DNA of 64,000 nucleotides, from assembly GCA_001782045.1 (NCBI GenBank), contig MFNK01000003.1, positions 186,001-250,000 on the forward strand, in the 5' to 3' direction. The notes under the pieces were generated by a model that saw only the letters and a program-made list of their open reading frames with translations, was not told where the DNA came from and searched no databases. A program made the translations under genes and the position numbers. The stretch comes from Candidatus Levybacteria bacterium RIFCSPHIGHO2_01_FULL_36_15b. Its GTDB lineage: Bacteria > Patescibacteria > Microgenomatia > Levybacterales > UBA12049. Shown here in pieces: positions 16,880-25,855 of this stretch; the first letter of the stretch is position 1; each line of letters opens with the position of its first letter.

Positions 16880-18047
16880 ATGCTACTATAATCCAAATCC
16901 ACTCCATTATATATACAAAAAAAAGACTGTTAATAAATAAGCTATTTATCAGCAAGCCGGTAACTGATGCAATTAACACTTTAGACATTAAATTATTTTT
17001 TGTTTTTGATATATATAAAATTCTATAGATCAAATAAATATATGTAATCAACCCAACAATCCCAGTTGTTGCAAGAATAAAAAGATAACTATTGTCAGTA
17101 CCTGCGCCAGAATGGGTAGTCGTCCAACCTTCATCTTTTAAATAACCATACTTATGTTGGGCAAATCTGTATGAATTAAAACCTATACCTATAATTGGAT
17201 TTTTAACAAATATGTCTGTAGCCACCTTAGCAGAATCTAGCCTAGCCTCAATAGATGCAATTCTTAAAATATTTGTTCCTTCTGTTATAAACGCTTTCGG
17301 AGCTACAAATATTAACAGCAAGAGAATAATCAAAGTCACAAACAATATTTTCCTTTTATTTAGCAAAATTAGAAAAACAACTAAAGAAGTACCCAACATA
17401 ATAAGTGCGCTTCTTGAGTAAGTAAGATATATAGCAAACAAATTTAAGGCGGCAATTAAAGTAAGAGGAACAAAAATTTTAGATTTCTTAATATTTTGGA
17501 TTGACAAATACAAAAGATATATAAAAGTTAGTACAAGAAAAGCACCTGCAAAGTTGGGATCAAAAAAAGTGGAAAACAACCTGTAAAGATGCTCATCCCA
17601 TCCTAAATAATATAAATTCCTTAAATTCTGGTAAAAAATGAACTGGACATATCCAAAAAAAAGAAATATTGTTATCGGAATAACCAAGATATTTTTAAAC
17701 CTAGTTAAAAATTCTTTATCTAGAGAAAGAATTATAAAGTAAAGCGATGAATAAGCTACCCATCTCAATAAATACAAAAATGATATCAAAAATTCAGAAA
17801 AACTTAACCACGTTAGATTAATAATTAGAGAAAAAACTGAGACACCGATAAAAAAGATTATCGGCCTTGTTAATTTTGGTTTTTGTTTTTTTATATTTTG
17901 TTTATTTTTAATTATCCAAATCGCAAAAACAAACCCCATAAAAATATCGTTGAGAGACAATGATATTGCTCCAATTTGAATTTTCCCAAGCTCTGCAATT
18001 GGAAAGATTAATATTTGTATAATTAGTAGAATCTTTAATATGTACAT
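16863..18047 (-). CDS. O-antigen ligase / polymerase-like membrane protein
   Basis: A 394-residue protein with about ten membrane helices. The central part has TYSRSALIMLG and, after a large loop, NPIIGIGFNSYRFAQH and AGTDNSYLFILATTGIVGL. These match the Wzy_C (O-antigen ligase/polymerase) family, in which arginine and histidine residues of the large outer loop act on lipid-linked glycans. The specific polymer is unknown. It overlaps the upstream GT-C gene by 13 bases, so the two are probably co-expressed. Polymerase versus ligase cannot be decided from sequence alone. Confidence 0.8.
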   Translation of the reverse strand: MYILKILLIIQILIFPIAELGKIQIGAISLSLNDIFMGFVFAIWIIKNKQNIKKQKPKLTRPIIFFIGVSVFSLIINLTWLSFSEFLISFLYLLRWVAYSSLYFIILSLDKEFLTRFKNILVIPITIFLFFGYVQFIFYQNLRNLYYLGWDEHLYRLFSTFFDPNFAGAFLVLTFIYLLYLSIQNIKKSKIFVPLTLIAALNLFAIYLTYSRSALIMLGTSLVVFLILLNKRKILFVTLIILLLLIFVAPKAFITEGTNILRIASIEARLDSAKVATDIFVKNPIIGIGFNSYRFAQHKYGYLKDEGWTTTHSGAGTDNSYLFILATTGIVGLITYIYLIYRILYISKTKNNLMSKVLIASVTGLLINSLFINSLFFVYIMEWIWIIVAFTENS

Positions 18048-19606
18048 AATTGCTTCTTGTTGCTGTAAGGCTTAACGCCTGTGATCTTATTATAGTAAAC
18101 TAGTTCCCAACTTAAAAATCTTTTAGGAAGTTTTGAATCTTGGAACGCAATATAATTGAATTTATCTCCCTTTTTAATCCAAGAGGAGTGAATAAAAGGA
18201 AAGTTTACATAATACAGATTATGAAATCCATATAGTAAAACTTTATCAGACTTATAAATATTGTTTTTAAAAAAACTGTCTGTATCGTAAAAATCTCCAA
18301 ACTTAAAGTTTAAGTGGTTAGATAAAAATTCAGCCTTTGTTTCGTTGCCAACGATTACTGGAACAAATTTAAAATTAGCTAAAAACCTATAACCAATACT
18401 TGAAAATATTATTAAAAAAATAATAAGAAGCAATATGCTTTTAGCTAGGTTAATCTGTATTCTTAAAGCATATATTGCGAGAATAGAAAACACCGGTAAA
18501 TAAGCAAGTATAAATCTTCCTCCACCAATATTTGGGGTAAGTAACAGAATTATTAAGGCTCCGAGTGAATAGATATATAGAAGCCTAACCTTAGCAGAAG
18601 CATTTTTAAAAAGAAAAAAAAGAATTGGCAAGACAATTAAATAAACTGGGGAAATCGGATCAGATGAAAATAAAAATATATTTAAAATTTTTTCTATTAA
18701 ATTACTTGAATCTTGTAATTGCAAATTTATTCTAGAATCAAAAAATGGGTAAATAGGATTACCCGTATTTATGTATGAAAATATAAACCAAGGGAGGGGT
18801 ATAATGACTGCAGGTAGAGTTAAGGATATAAAATTCACTAGAAAATCTTTAAAACTTTTACTAAAAAAAATAACCAGAAGACAGATAAAAATTAAAATAG
18901 ATCCAGTCGCCAACAACTTTGCGGATATTGCAAAACCCAATAAGGCACCAGAATATAAAAGCCATTTTTTACTTTTTATCTCATATGCTTTTATAAAAGC
19001 CCAAAATCCCATAATTTCAAAAAAGGTTCTTGATAAGTCAGAATATGAAGCCATTGACTCCCAGCCCACTACTAAATTGCTATAAAAAATCAAAGTAGCC
19101 AGTAAGCTTAACTCTTGAGAAAAAAACTTTCTTGATATTTTATAAATTGGAAAAAGTATAAGAACTCCAAATGTAAAATGAATAAGCTTAGCAAAAAACT
19201 CATCGCCAAAGGATAAAGCAGCTACGTATATCATTTCAGTAAGCTTTGGCATATCTGAATAGTATAAAAGTGATCCTGGAATATGAAAAACTGCATGGTT
19301 TATTAAATACAATTTTGGCAAGGTTAAATGGTACCAAAGCGCATCAAATGATATTTCAGGCCCTAATACGCCAACTAAATTTACAACAAACATTACTCCC
19401 AAGAGAAAAATGCAAACAGCAGATATTCTATTAATTACTTTTTTGTTGAGAAAAATAACTTGACCTGGTTTAAAAAAGTAGAAAATGAAAAAAACCCAAT
19501 ATAGCAAGCTAACTATAAATATGTGGTTCTTAAAAAGCTGTCCTGTTATTCCAAGGAAAAAGATAAGATAAGAATATATTCCAATACTTACTGAAAACTT
19601 AAACAT
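18035..19606 (-). CDS. GT-C type membrane glycosyltransferase (GT39-like)
   Basis: A 523-residue polytopic protein with about 11-13 hydrophobic helices. The first outer loop has EISFDALWYHLTLPKLYL, which carries the acidic residue and the aromatic context typical of the GT-C active site, and a C-terminal periplasmic-like tail of about 110 residues. Enzymes of this fold transfer a sugar from a polyprenyl-phosphate donor on the outer face. Donor and acceptor cannot be named. It follows the GT2 gene after 76 bases that hold no clear gene or terminator, and overlaps the O-antigen-ligase-like gene downstream. Confidence 0.75.
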   Translation of the reverse strand: MFKFSVSIGIYSYLIFFLGITGQLFKNHIFIVSLLYWVFFIFYFFKPGQVIFLNKKVINRISAVCIFLLGVMFVVNLVGVLGPEISFDALWYHLTLPKLYLINHAVFHIPGSLLYYSDMPKLTEMIYVAALSFGDEFFAKLIHFTFGVLILFPIYKISRKFFSQELSLLATLIFYSNLVVGWESMASYSDLSRTFFEIMGFWAFIKAYEIKSKKWLLYSGALLGFAISAKLLATGSILIFICLLVIFFSKSFKDFLVNFISLTLPAVIIPLPWFIFSYINTGNPIYPFFDSRINLQLQDSSNLIEKILNIFLFSSDPISPVYLIVLPILFFLFKNASAKVRLLYIYSLGALIILLLTPNIGGGRFILAYLPVFSILAIYALRIQINLAKSILLLIIFLIIFSSIGYRFLANFKFVPVIVGNETKAEFLSNHLNFKFGDFYDTDSFFKNNIYKSDKVLLYGFHNLYYVNFPFIHSSWIKKGDKFNYIAFQDSKLPKRFLSWELVYYNKITGVKPYSNKKQLCTY

Positions 19607-19682
19607 ATGTTTACTCTACATAAAAGATGAAAGAAGTAAAAATATAATATTAAAAGAACCCAAAAAATAAACGCTAAGGGTA

Positions 19683-20438
19683 TTATTTTTTTTGCCATAG
19701 TAGCCATAGCTTTCCTCTTACTAAAAATGAGTGAAAACTCATCATTAAAGCAAAAATAAGCCCTTCAATTCCATCAAGAAAACCAAACTTTATTAAATAA
19801 TTTTTAAAAAATTTTGCAATTGGATATATCATTATATCTTGTACTTTTGCTTTTACTTTACGCCCAAAAAGCTCTTGCGCTCTTAAAGAAGAATAATAAT
19901 TAATATCCAGTAAAAATTCGTTTATGCTTTGATGTGGATAATGAAGTATTTGTCCATCTAATTCTCCTACTTCCCCATCTACTTGCCACTTCTCATGAAC
20001 TTTTCCAACCCATGCTCCTGTTCCTCGCTTAGCAAGCCTTAATAACCTTATGTCTCCCGTTTCGCCGTGATTTAAAAGCTTATCCCACATAACATCAACT
20101 CTTTTTATAAAATATCCCGAAATATTATTTTCTCTATTTATGATTGTCGTATTTAATTCCTCCTTAAGACCAGAAGTTATTCTTTCATCCGCATCTAAAA
20201 ATAATACCCAATCTTTTGTAGATTTTGATAATCCAAAGTTTCTTTGATTAGAAAAATTATCACTTAAAACATTTTTATATATTTTTATTTTTTTGTTTCC
20301 CAAGGAATTTATCACATCTATAGTTCTGTCCATAGAATTGTCATCTACGATTATAAGCTCATCCGCCCATACAGCAGTTTCTAAACAATCAATTATATTT
20401 TTTTCCTCATTTTTAGTTAGTATTACTATGCTAAGCAT
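19683..20438 (-). CDS. GT2 family glycosyltransferase
   Basis: A 251-residue GT-A fold transferase. It starts with SIVILTKNEEKNIIDCLE, then ELIIVDDNSMDRT, and has the DxD-type metal site in FLDADERIT. KVHEKW and a hydrophobic C-terminal helix resemble the WaaE/KdtX-like group of lipopolysaccharide core glucosyltransferases, but the substrate is unknown. The ATG overlaps the stop of the upstream fused GT2/GT-C gene by one base, so it belongs to the same minus-strand operon. Confidence 0.85.
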   Translation of the reverse strand: MLSIVILTKNEEKNIIDCLETAVWADELIIVDDNSMDRTIDVINSLGNKKIKIYKNVLSDNFSNQRNFGLSKSTKDWVLFLDADERITSGLKEELNTTIINRENNISGYFIKRVDVMWDKLLNHGETGDIRLLRLAKRGTGAWVGKVHEKWQVDGEVGELDGQILHYPHQSINEFLLDINYYSSLRAQELFGRKVKAKVQDIMIYPIAKFFKNYLIKFGFLDGIEGLIFALMMSFHSFLVRGKLWLLWQKK

Positions 20439-22621
20439 TATTTATGTTTTACTATTTTTATTTCACTTGGGGTTTCAGTGATTATGTATATTAAATCTGC
20501 ATTTTTAGTTACAGATGATTTACCTAAATACCATGTTAAATACTGATAATTCATTGTAAAATTTTCAAATTCACTGCCTGGTCCCCTACCCAGAATTGTA
20601 AAGGTCTTGCCGTTTGAATTTTCTACCATGTATCTTGCGACATTCAGTCTGTCCTGGAAAGTTGGTCCATATCCTCTACTAAAACCGATAAAATAATTAT
20701 TAGAAATTAAATAGGTAATATTTAAGTATCCGACAATAGATAATATTAATACTCCTAGGTAAAACAAATATCTATTTCTTGCAAGATAACTAATAAAAAT
20801 CGAAACTACTATAACTACAGGAACAAATAATGACATTAGATAAGCATTTGATGATGTTTTGTTTAATACTATACTTCCAAGTAGCACTATAAAGATAAGA
20901 AGTAGCAATAAAAATTCTTTTTTTAATTTTTTATGTTTTAATGTTTTCAATAGTAAGAATAAAGTACTTATAGCTACAACTACTGATGCAATTAGATTTG
21001 TATGAGGAAAAAAAATATTTTGAAATGAAGAATTTAGGAAACTAAATACTTGACTAAACGAGTTTGTCATATTAATACTCAAGCTTGCTGACTTTAAAAT
21101 TTTGTATAAAATCCACCCTAAAAATACAATGGTTTGTGGGAAACCATTCTTAAAATCGTAAATGATAATCGGAAGCATTGGAATAATAAAAGCGATTAGC
21201 GAAAATAATAAAATTTTAGCGTTGTGCAAGCCCGAATACCAATCCTTTTTCTTTACAAATCCATAAACAAATACTCCTATAAACACCACAGATAACACTA
21301 TTGTTTGCAATTCAAAATTATAGAGCATAACCAAAGAGAAAATTATTAAGGGAAAATAAAATTTTTTATTGTTAACCCACCTAAAAAGGCTATAAATAAA
21401 AAGTGCTACAAAAAATGGTATAAGCGAAGTGTGATATGCGGCTCTTGCGCTTAAAATTATTGCAGGAGAAAAAACGTATATAAGGGATGCAATCAATGCC
21501 GCTTCCTTAGTAAAAAATTGCTTTACTAGTTTATATATCAAAATTAATGTAAAAATATCAAAAACCGCCGTAAAAACGTACGGTGCAATTGGATTAAATT
21601 TATAAATATAAAAGACAAAAGCAACTAAATAAGTCCAAATAGGTCCTTGATGAAGCCATAAGTGACTGGAAGTAATTCCAACTAGGGGAAGGCTTCCTGT
21701 TAAAAGAGCATCCCTTGCGGATAGATAAAACCACCCAATGTCTCCGTAGTAGGGAATATACTCATCGATTTTATACAAACGTATGGTGGTAGCAACAGCA
21801 ATAGCTGACAATAACACCAAGCTATTGAAGTTAATATTAAGAAAAATCTCAATAATTAATGCTTTTATTATTCCAAAATGTTTTCTAAAATAATAAAATC
21901 TGCTTTTTTTAAATATATCGTCCTTATTGTCTAGAAGCTTTGTGGTTGTACCCCACTTATGAATTAACTTAGAGGATGGATCAATAAAAATTTTATATCC
22001 AGCACCTCTTACTCGCTTGCACAAATCAAATTCCTCAAAATATAAAAAATAATTTTCGTCGAAACCACCTATTTTTTCAAAAACATTTTTTTTAATCAAA
22101 AAAGCCGAACCAGGAATATTATCTACCTGCTTAGGCTTATTGTTCCATTTTTTTATCCAAAAGTTTTTAGAAATTGGATTTTTATTCCAAAGTTTATCAA
22201 TAAATGAAAATTTAAATATTGCCAATAATGGGGTTAATTCCCTAGCTCCTTGTTCCATAATTTTATTACTTGGGGTGTACAAAAGTGGTGCAATTATACC
22301 TATTTGCTTTTCTTTATTTAGTTTTTTAGCTAGCCTACCAAGTATATCTTCTGTAAAGATTGTATCGGGATTTAAAACAAATATATACTCACCACTAGCG
22401 TGTTTTACTCCTAAATTAATCCCTGCTCCATATCCAATATTTCTTTTAGAAGAAATATATTCTAGATTTTTAAATTTACTTAATCTGTGTTTAATTTTCT
22501 GGTTTTCACTATTGTCAACTATTATTACTTCAAAGTTTTCTTTTGTATTTTGATAAAGTGAAGATAGACACTCAATAAGATCTTTTTCATTTCGATAATG
22601 TACAATAATTATTGAAATCAT
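20438..22621 (-). CDS. Fused glycosyltransferase: GT2 domain plus GT-C membrane domain
   Basis: A 727-residue protein. Residues 1 to about 250 are a GT2 domain of the rhamnosyltransferase (WbbL-like) type: SIIIVHYRNEKDLIECLSSL, NIGYGAGINLGV, FVLNPDTIF (DxD site), GSAFLIKKNVFEKIGGFDE and YFEEFDLCKRVR. From about 260 on there are some ten membrane helices with an early outer loop containing YYGDIGWFYLSARDALL, the GT-C/PMT_2 style of acidic loop. One polypeptide therefore joins a cytosolic nucleotide-sugar transferase to a membrane transferase. It overlaps the GT4 gene upstream by four bases. Confidence 0.85.
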   Translation of the reverse strand: MISIIIVHYRNEKDLIECLSSLYQNTKENFEVIIVDNSENQKIKHRLSKFKNLEYISSKRNIGYGAGINLGVKHASGEYIFVLNPDTIFTEDILGRLAKKLNKEKQIGIIAPLLYTPSNKIMEQGARELTPLLAIFKFSFIDKLWNKNPISKNFWIKKWNNKPKQVDNIPGSAFLIKKNVFEKIGGFDENYFLYFEEFDLCKRVRGAGYKIFIDPSSKLIHKWGTTTKLLDNKDDIFKKSRFYYFRKHFGIIKALIIEIFLNINFNSLVLLSAIAVATTIRLYKIDEYIPYYGDIGWFYLSARDALLTGSLPLVGITSSHLWLHQGPIWTYLVAFVFYIYKFNPIAPYVFTAVFDIFTLILIYKLVKQFFTKEAALIASLIYVFSPAIILSARAAYHTSLIPFFVALFIYSLFRWVNNKKFYFPLIIFSLVMLYNFELQTIVLSVVFIGVFVYGFVKKKDWYSGLHNAKILLFSLIAFIIPMLPIIIYDFKNGFPQTIVFLGWILYKILKSASLSINMTNSFSQVFSFLNSSFQNIFFPHTNLIASVVVAISTLFLLLKTLKHKKLKKEFLLLLLIFIVLLGSIVLNKTSSNAYLMSLFVPVVIVVSIFISYLARNRYLFYLGVLILSIVGYLNITYLISNNYFIGFSRGYGPTFQDRLNVARYMVENSNGKTFTILGRGPGSEFENFTMNYQYLTWYLGKSSVTKNADLIYIITETPSEIKIVKHK

Positions 22622-23718
22622 TTTAATGTTTTAAGGCTATTTTCTATTTCATTAGAGAAAGCTTTTGATTTTAGTTCCCAATCCCAATTTAATACGACAT
22701 GCTCTCTTGCAGCAGCCGATATATTTCTAATTGTAGTTGGTCTTCTTAATAAATACGATATTTTATTAGCAAGAATGCTACTATTTCTTTTAATTAAAAT
22801 TCCCGTCTTTCCATTTATAATAGTTTCCTTATATCCCCCTTCGTTTACTGCAATTACTACAACTCCACAGGACATTGCTTCCAAAGCTACTAAACCAAAG
22901 GGTTCGTTAACAGCAAAACAAATAACGATTCTTGACTTAAGATACAGATCTTTTATATCATTGGTTGTTAACCACTGATCTTCGTTTAAAACTGTTTTAA
23001 CCCTTAATTTATATTTAATTTTTTTAGTCGCACTTTTAAAAAATTCATAACCGTCTATTGGGTGTTTAGAGCCAATAAAGAGAACATCTATTGTTTTGTT
23101 AACGTCCTTAGAGGGTTTAAAAAATTTAGTATCTACGCCCAAGTAAACAACCCTACTTTCTGTCCCATATGTTTTCTTTACTACTTTACTTGCAAATTGA
23201 GAATTAACATAAATTTCTGATGCACTTGAAAAGTTTTTCTTATCTATCATCCTTCTAAAAAACCTATTTAATTTCTCATATAGTGCCTTAATGGAAAAAC
23301 CCTCTACTGCTAGTATCGGCTCGTAAATAATTCTATAATTTGGATCATGACAATAAAAGATACTAAATAAATTCAAATATCGAAGTACGTAGGGTGCTTC
23401 TGTGTATTCTGATCCATTAACTAAAACCGCGTCATAATGTTTTGAATTTATATCTAATGCAATTTTTCTATGTAATTTTTTTAGCTTTATAAGTTCTAAG
23501 GAATCCTTGTAAAGTCTTGTTTTCCAGTCACCTCCGCTCCATGCCTTAGCAGAAAAATTATAAAAGTAAATATGTTTAAATGGTAAATCGTCTTCTTTTT
23601 GTGACCCCGTGTAATAAAAATCAATCAAGTGTCCTAGTTTAATTAATTCTCTGGACAATGCATACACTGCATTCCTAGCTCCGCCGGGGGGTAATTCATG
23701 AAAAACTGCTATTCTCAT
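22618..23718 (-). CDS. GT4 family glycosyltransferase
   Basis: A 366-residue GT-B enzyme. The N-terminal domain starts MRIAVFHELPPGGARNAVY with the usual glycine-rich loop. The C-terminal donor domain has VLFIGSKHPIDGYE and the E-x7-E motif in EPFGLVALEAMSCGVVVIA followed by GILI, as in retaining GT4 transferases using nucleotide sugars. The substrate cannot be assigned. It overlaps the methyltransferase upstream and the fused GT downstream by four bases each, so it is part of one operon. Confidence 0.9.
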   Translation of the reverse strand: MRIAVFHELPPGGARNAVYALSRELIKLGHLIDFYYTGSQKEDDLPFKHIYFYNFSAKAWSGGDWKTRLYKDSLELIKLKKLHRKIALDINSKHYDAVLVNGSEYTEAPYVLRYLNLFSIFYCHDPNYRIIYEPILAVEGFSIKALYEKLNRFFRRMIDKKNFSSASEIYVNSQFASKVVKKTYGTESRVVYLGVDTKFFKPSKDVNKTIDVLFIGSKHPIDGYEFFKSATKKIKYKLRVKTVLNEDQWLTTNDIKDLYLKSRIVICFAVNEPFGLVALEAMSCGVVVIAVNEGGYKETIINGKTGILIKRNSSILANKISYLLRRPTTIRNISAAAREHVVLNWDWELKSKAFSNEIENSLKTLK

Positions 23719-24554
23719 TTTGTATTTTTTAACACAGAGAAAAAATCACTTCCAAACCAGATGTTTAAAGGAAACAATCTTGATAAAGGATCTAAAAACA
23801 CAATTAAATTGAATAATAAATCTTTCATGCTTTGTCTTTCTTTCCTCACAGTAATGTTCGTACTCTTAATGAATCCTTTGAAATTATATTTCTGAAAAAG
23901 TTTATATAATGAATAATAGGTAGGTTCGTTAATGTGCATTTTACTATGCGAATCCGCCCGTAACTTACTTGGCATTGCGATATTAGGATATTTGTTTCTG
24001 GAAAAATTATTCCAAAGATTCACAATAAGTGTTGACATGGGATAACAATAATATTTGTATATATAATCATTAAATAGCCTATTAGGAGCAGTGTGTATAA
24101 TTAGACTTCCTTGCGGCCTTAAGACTCTTTTTATCTCTTTAAAAACCAGCTCCAGCTCTTCTTCATATAGATGCTCTACGACATCAGTTAAAATTACGGT
24201 TGAAAAAAACGAACTTGGGAAAAGTAATTTCTTCGCGTCCATTTGTATGAAGCTCATGCGCTTCTTAATGGAAGCGTCTTTTTTTTCTTTAAGTAAATTT
24301 GCCAATTGAATTGCATCTTTTGCGTAATCTATTCCGTATGACTTACCCCCCAGTTTTGCACAGTAATATACTAACTCTCCCCTGCCGCAACCTATATCAA
24401 GTATCTTTAAGTTCTTATGAATCTTTAGATAAGGGACAATTTCCTTAAACCTTGGTTCCAATAATTCGCCTAGTGTATACTTAAACTCCTGGTGTCCAGT
24501 ACAATCAGTTAAGTAATAATCTTTGGTATAAATTTTAGGATCAACTCTTCTCAT
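23715..24554 (-). CDS. Class I SAM-dependent methyltransferase
   Basis: A 279-residue protein with the SAM-binding loop LDIGCGRGELVYY near residues 50-62, the acidic YGIDYAKDAI that holds the ribose, and VILTDVVEHL as motif III, followed by a RVLRPQGSLIIHTAPNR strand. These are features of Methyltransf_11/25 enzymes that often sit in polysaccharide clusters and methylate sugars or lipids. It lies five bases after the flippase gene and overlaps the GT4 gene, so a role in surface glycan modification is likely. The acceptor is unknown. Confidence 0.85.
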   Translation of the reverse strand: MRRVDPKIYTKDYYLTDCTGHQEFKYTLGELLEPRFKEIVPYLKIHKNLKILDIGCGRGELVYYCAKLGGKSYGIDYAKDAIQLANLLKEKKDASIKKRMSFIQMDAKKLLFPSSFFSTVILTDVVEHLYEEELELVFKEIKRVLRPQGSLIIHTAPNRLFNDYIYKYYCYPMSTLIVNLWNNFSRNKYPNIAMPSKLRADSHSKMHINEPTYYSLYKLFQKYNFKGFIKSTNITVRKERQSMKDLLFNLIVFLDPLSRLFPLNIWFGSDFFSVLKNTK

Positions 24555-24559
24555 TTATG

Positions 24560-25777
24560 TTATTTTAGTGTTTTATAGGTAAAGTAGAACATAAACGGTA
24601 GAGCAGCTAAAGTACCAATTAATGCAGAAATACCCGCGCCGATAATACCATAAGCCTGAACCAAAGGGACTAATGTTACCGCCAAACCAAAAATACTAAC
24701 TAAGGTAACGACACTAACTTCTTTTTGCTTTCCTACTGAAAGAAGCAAAGATGAGGAAGAACCAGATATTGCCCTAATTACTCCGAATACCACGAGTATC
24801 TTTAACACATTAACCATTCCAAGCCATTTATCACCAAGTACAAGGATTACTATTCTATCGGTATAAATAAAAAGCACAAGACCAAAGGATATTGAAACTA
24901 CGCTTACTAATAAAAGACTTTTTAAAAAAGCTTTTGTAAGTCTTTGTTTATCTTCGGAAATTAATGAATATACTGGAAAAGTTACTTTGGATACTACGTC
25001 AGACACATCAGTAATGGGCAACCGGGAAATATTGTATGCCATTACGTATAATCCAAGATTTACAGTGCCTAACATTCTTCCTACTATTATATTATCTAAA
25101 TTGTGGTATAAATAACTGAATATACCACTTAGAGTTATCCACTTACCACGATTGATAACAAGAAAAAGTTTTTCTTTTTCTAGCCTTATCTTTGGGATTG
25201 GCTTTACTAATATAAAAGAAAGAATAACCTCAAGCAGCGCACCACAAATAAGTCCTACTGCAAGACTTAAAACAGATTTTGTGTAAAAAGCTAATGTAAT
25301 CGCAATTAAAGAATCCATTAAAAGAATAGAAATTCTAAACCACAGTTCTTTATCAAACCTAAGTTCTTTTTGAAACTTTATAATCGATGGGTTAATAAAT
25401 CCCCTAATCAGTGGAACTAAGCTAAATAGCAACAGCAAGCCAAATGCATCAGGTGCATTAAAAAATTGCGAAACATAAGAAGAAGTAAGAAGCATTAAAG
25501 CAAAAATAATTACTCCTCTTAAAATCGACAATAACCATGCTGTATCGATATATTTGTTTGTACTCTCTTTGTTTTGTATAAGAAAAACATTGATTCCGGT
25601 TTCTGTCAATATCTCAGCAAAAGACAAAACCAAGATTCCAATCCCATAAATTCCAAATTGTGAGGGCAAGAGTATTCTAGCCAACAAGATAGTTCTAGCT
25701 ATCGAAATAAATCTTGTAGAAGCGGTTAAAATCCAACTCCACGAAATGCCTTTGATTGCATCGCCTGTGTAGCCCAT
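24560..25777 (-). CDS. Wzx-like polysaccharide flippase
   Basis: A 405-residue protein with about 12 membrane helices. It begins AIKGISWSWILTASTRFISI and ARILLPSQFGIYGIG, the typical start of the polysaccharide-transport (PST/MOP) family, and includes NLGLYVMAYNISRLP, a strong signature of the Wzx-like subgroup. Such proteins flip lipid-linked oligosaccharides across the membrane. It is the first gene of a minus-strand operon running down to the O-antigen-ligase-like gene. It is slightly shorter than the usual ~480 residues. Confidence 0.88.
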   Translation of the reverse strand: MGYTGDAIKGISWSWILTASTRFISIARTILLARILLPSQFGIYGIGILVLSFAEILTETGINVFLIQNKESTNKYIDTAWLLSILRGVIIFALMLLTSSYVSQFFNAPDAFGLLLLFSLVPLIRGFINPSIIKFQKELRFDKELWFRISILLMDSLIAITLAFYTKSVLSLAVGLICGALLEVILSFILVKPIPKIRLEKEKLFLVINRGKWITLSGIFSYLYHNLDNIIVGRMLGTVNLGLYVMAYNISRLPITDVSDVVSKVTFPVYSLISEDKQRLTKAFLKSLLLVSVVSISFGLVLFIYTDRIVILVLGDKWLGMVNVLKILVVFGVIRAISGSSSSLLLSVGKQKEVSVVTLVSIFGLAVTLVPLVQAYGIIGAGISALIGTLAALPFMFYFTYKTLK

Positions 25778-25790
25778 ATATGGCTATTTA

Positions 25791-25799
25791 AGTATAGCA
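25791..25799 (-). promoter_or_regulatory. Extended -10 promoter of the flippase operon
   Basis: On the minus strand the motif TGCTATACT (extended -10, TGn plus TATACT) lies 13 bases before the flippase ATG, giving a predicted leader of about six bases. No good -35 is seen. Confidence 0.5.
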
Positions 25800-25808
25800 G
25801 ATACGGTA

Positions 25809-25851
25809 TTGAATTCTAAACAGTTTCTCGGCTATAATATTACTCTGCCGA
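25809..25851 (+). promoter_or_regulatory. Promoter of the C-methyltransferase gene with an inverted repeat
   Basis: -35 TTGAAT (25809-25814), an 18-base spacer and a perfect -10 TATAAT (25833-25838). An inverted repeat TCGGC (25828-25832) / GCCGA (25847-25851) brackets the -10 and the expected start of transcription, which could be an operator. The ATG is at 25856. Confidence 0.55.
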
Positions 25852-25855
25852 AATA

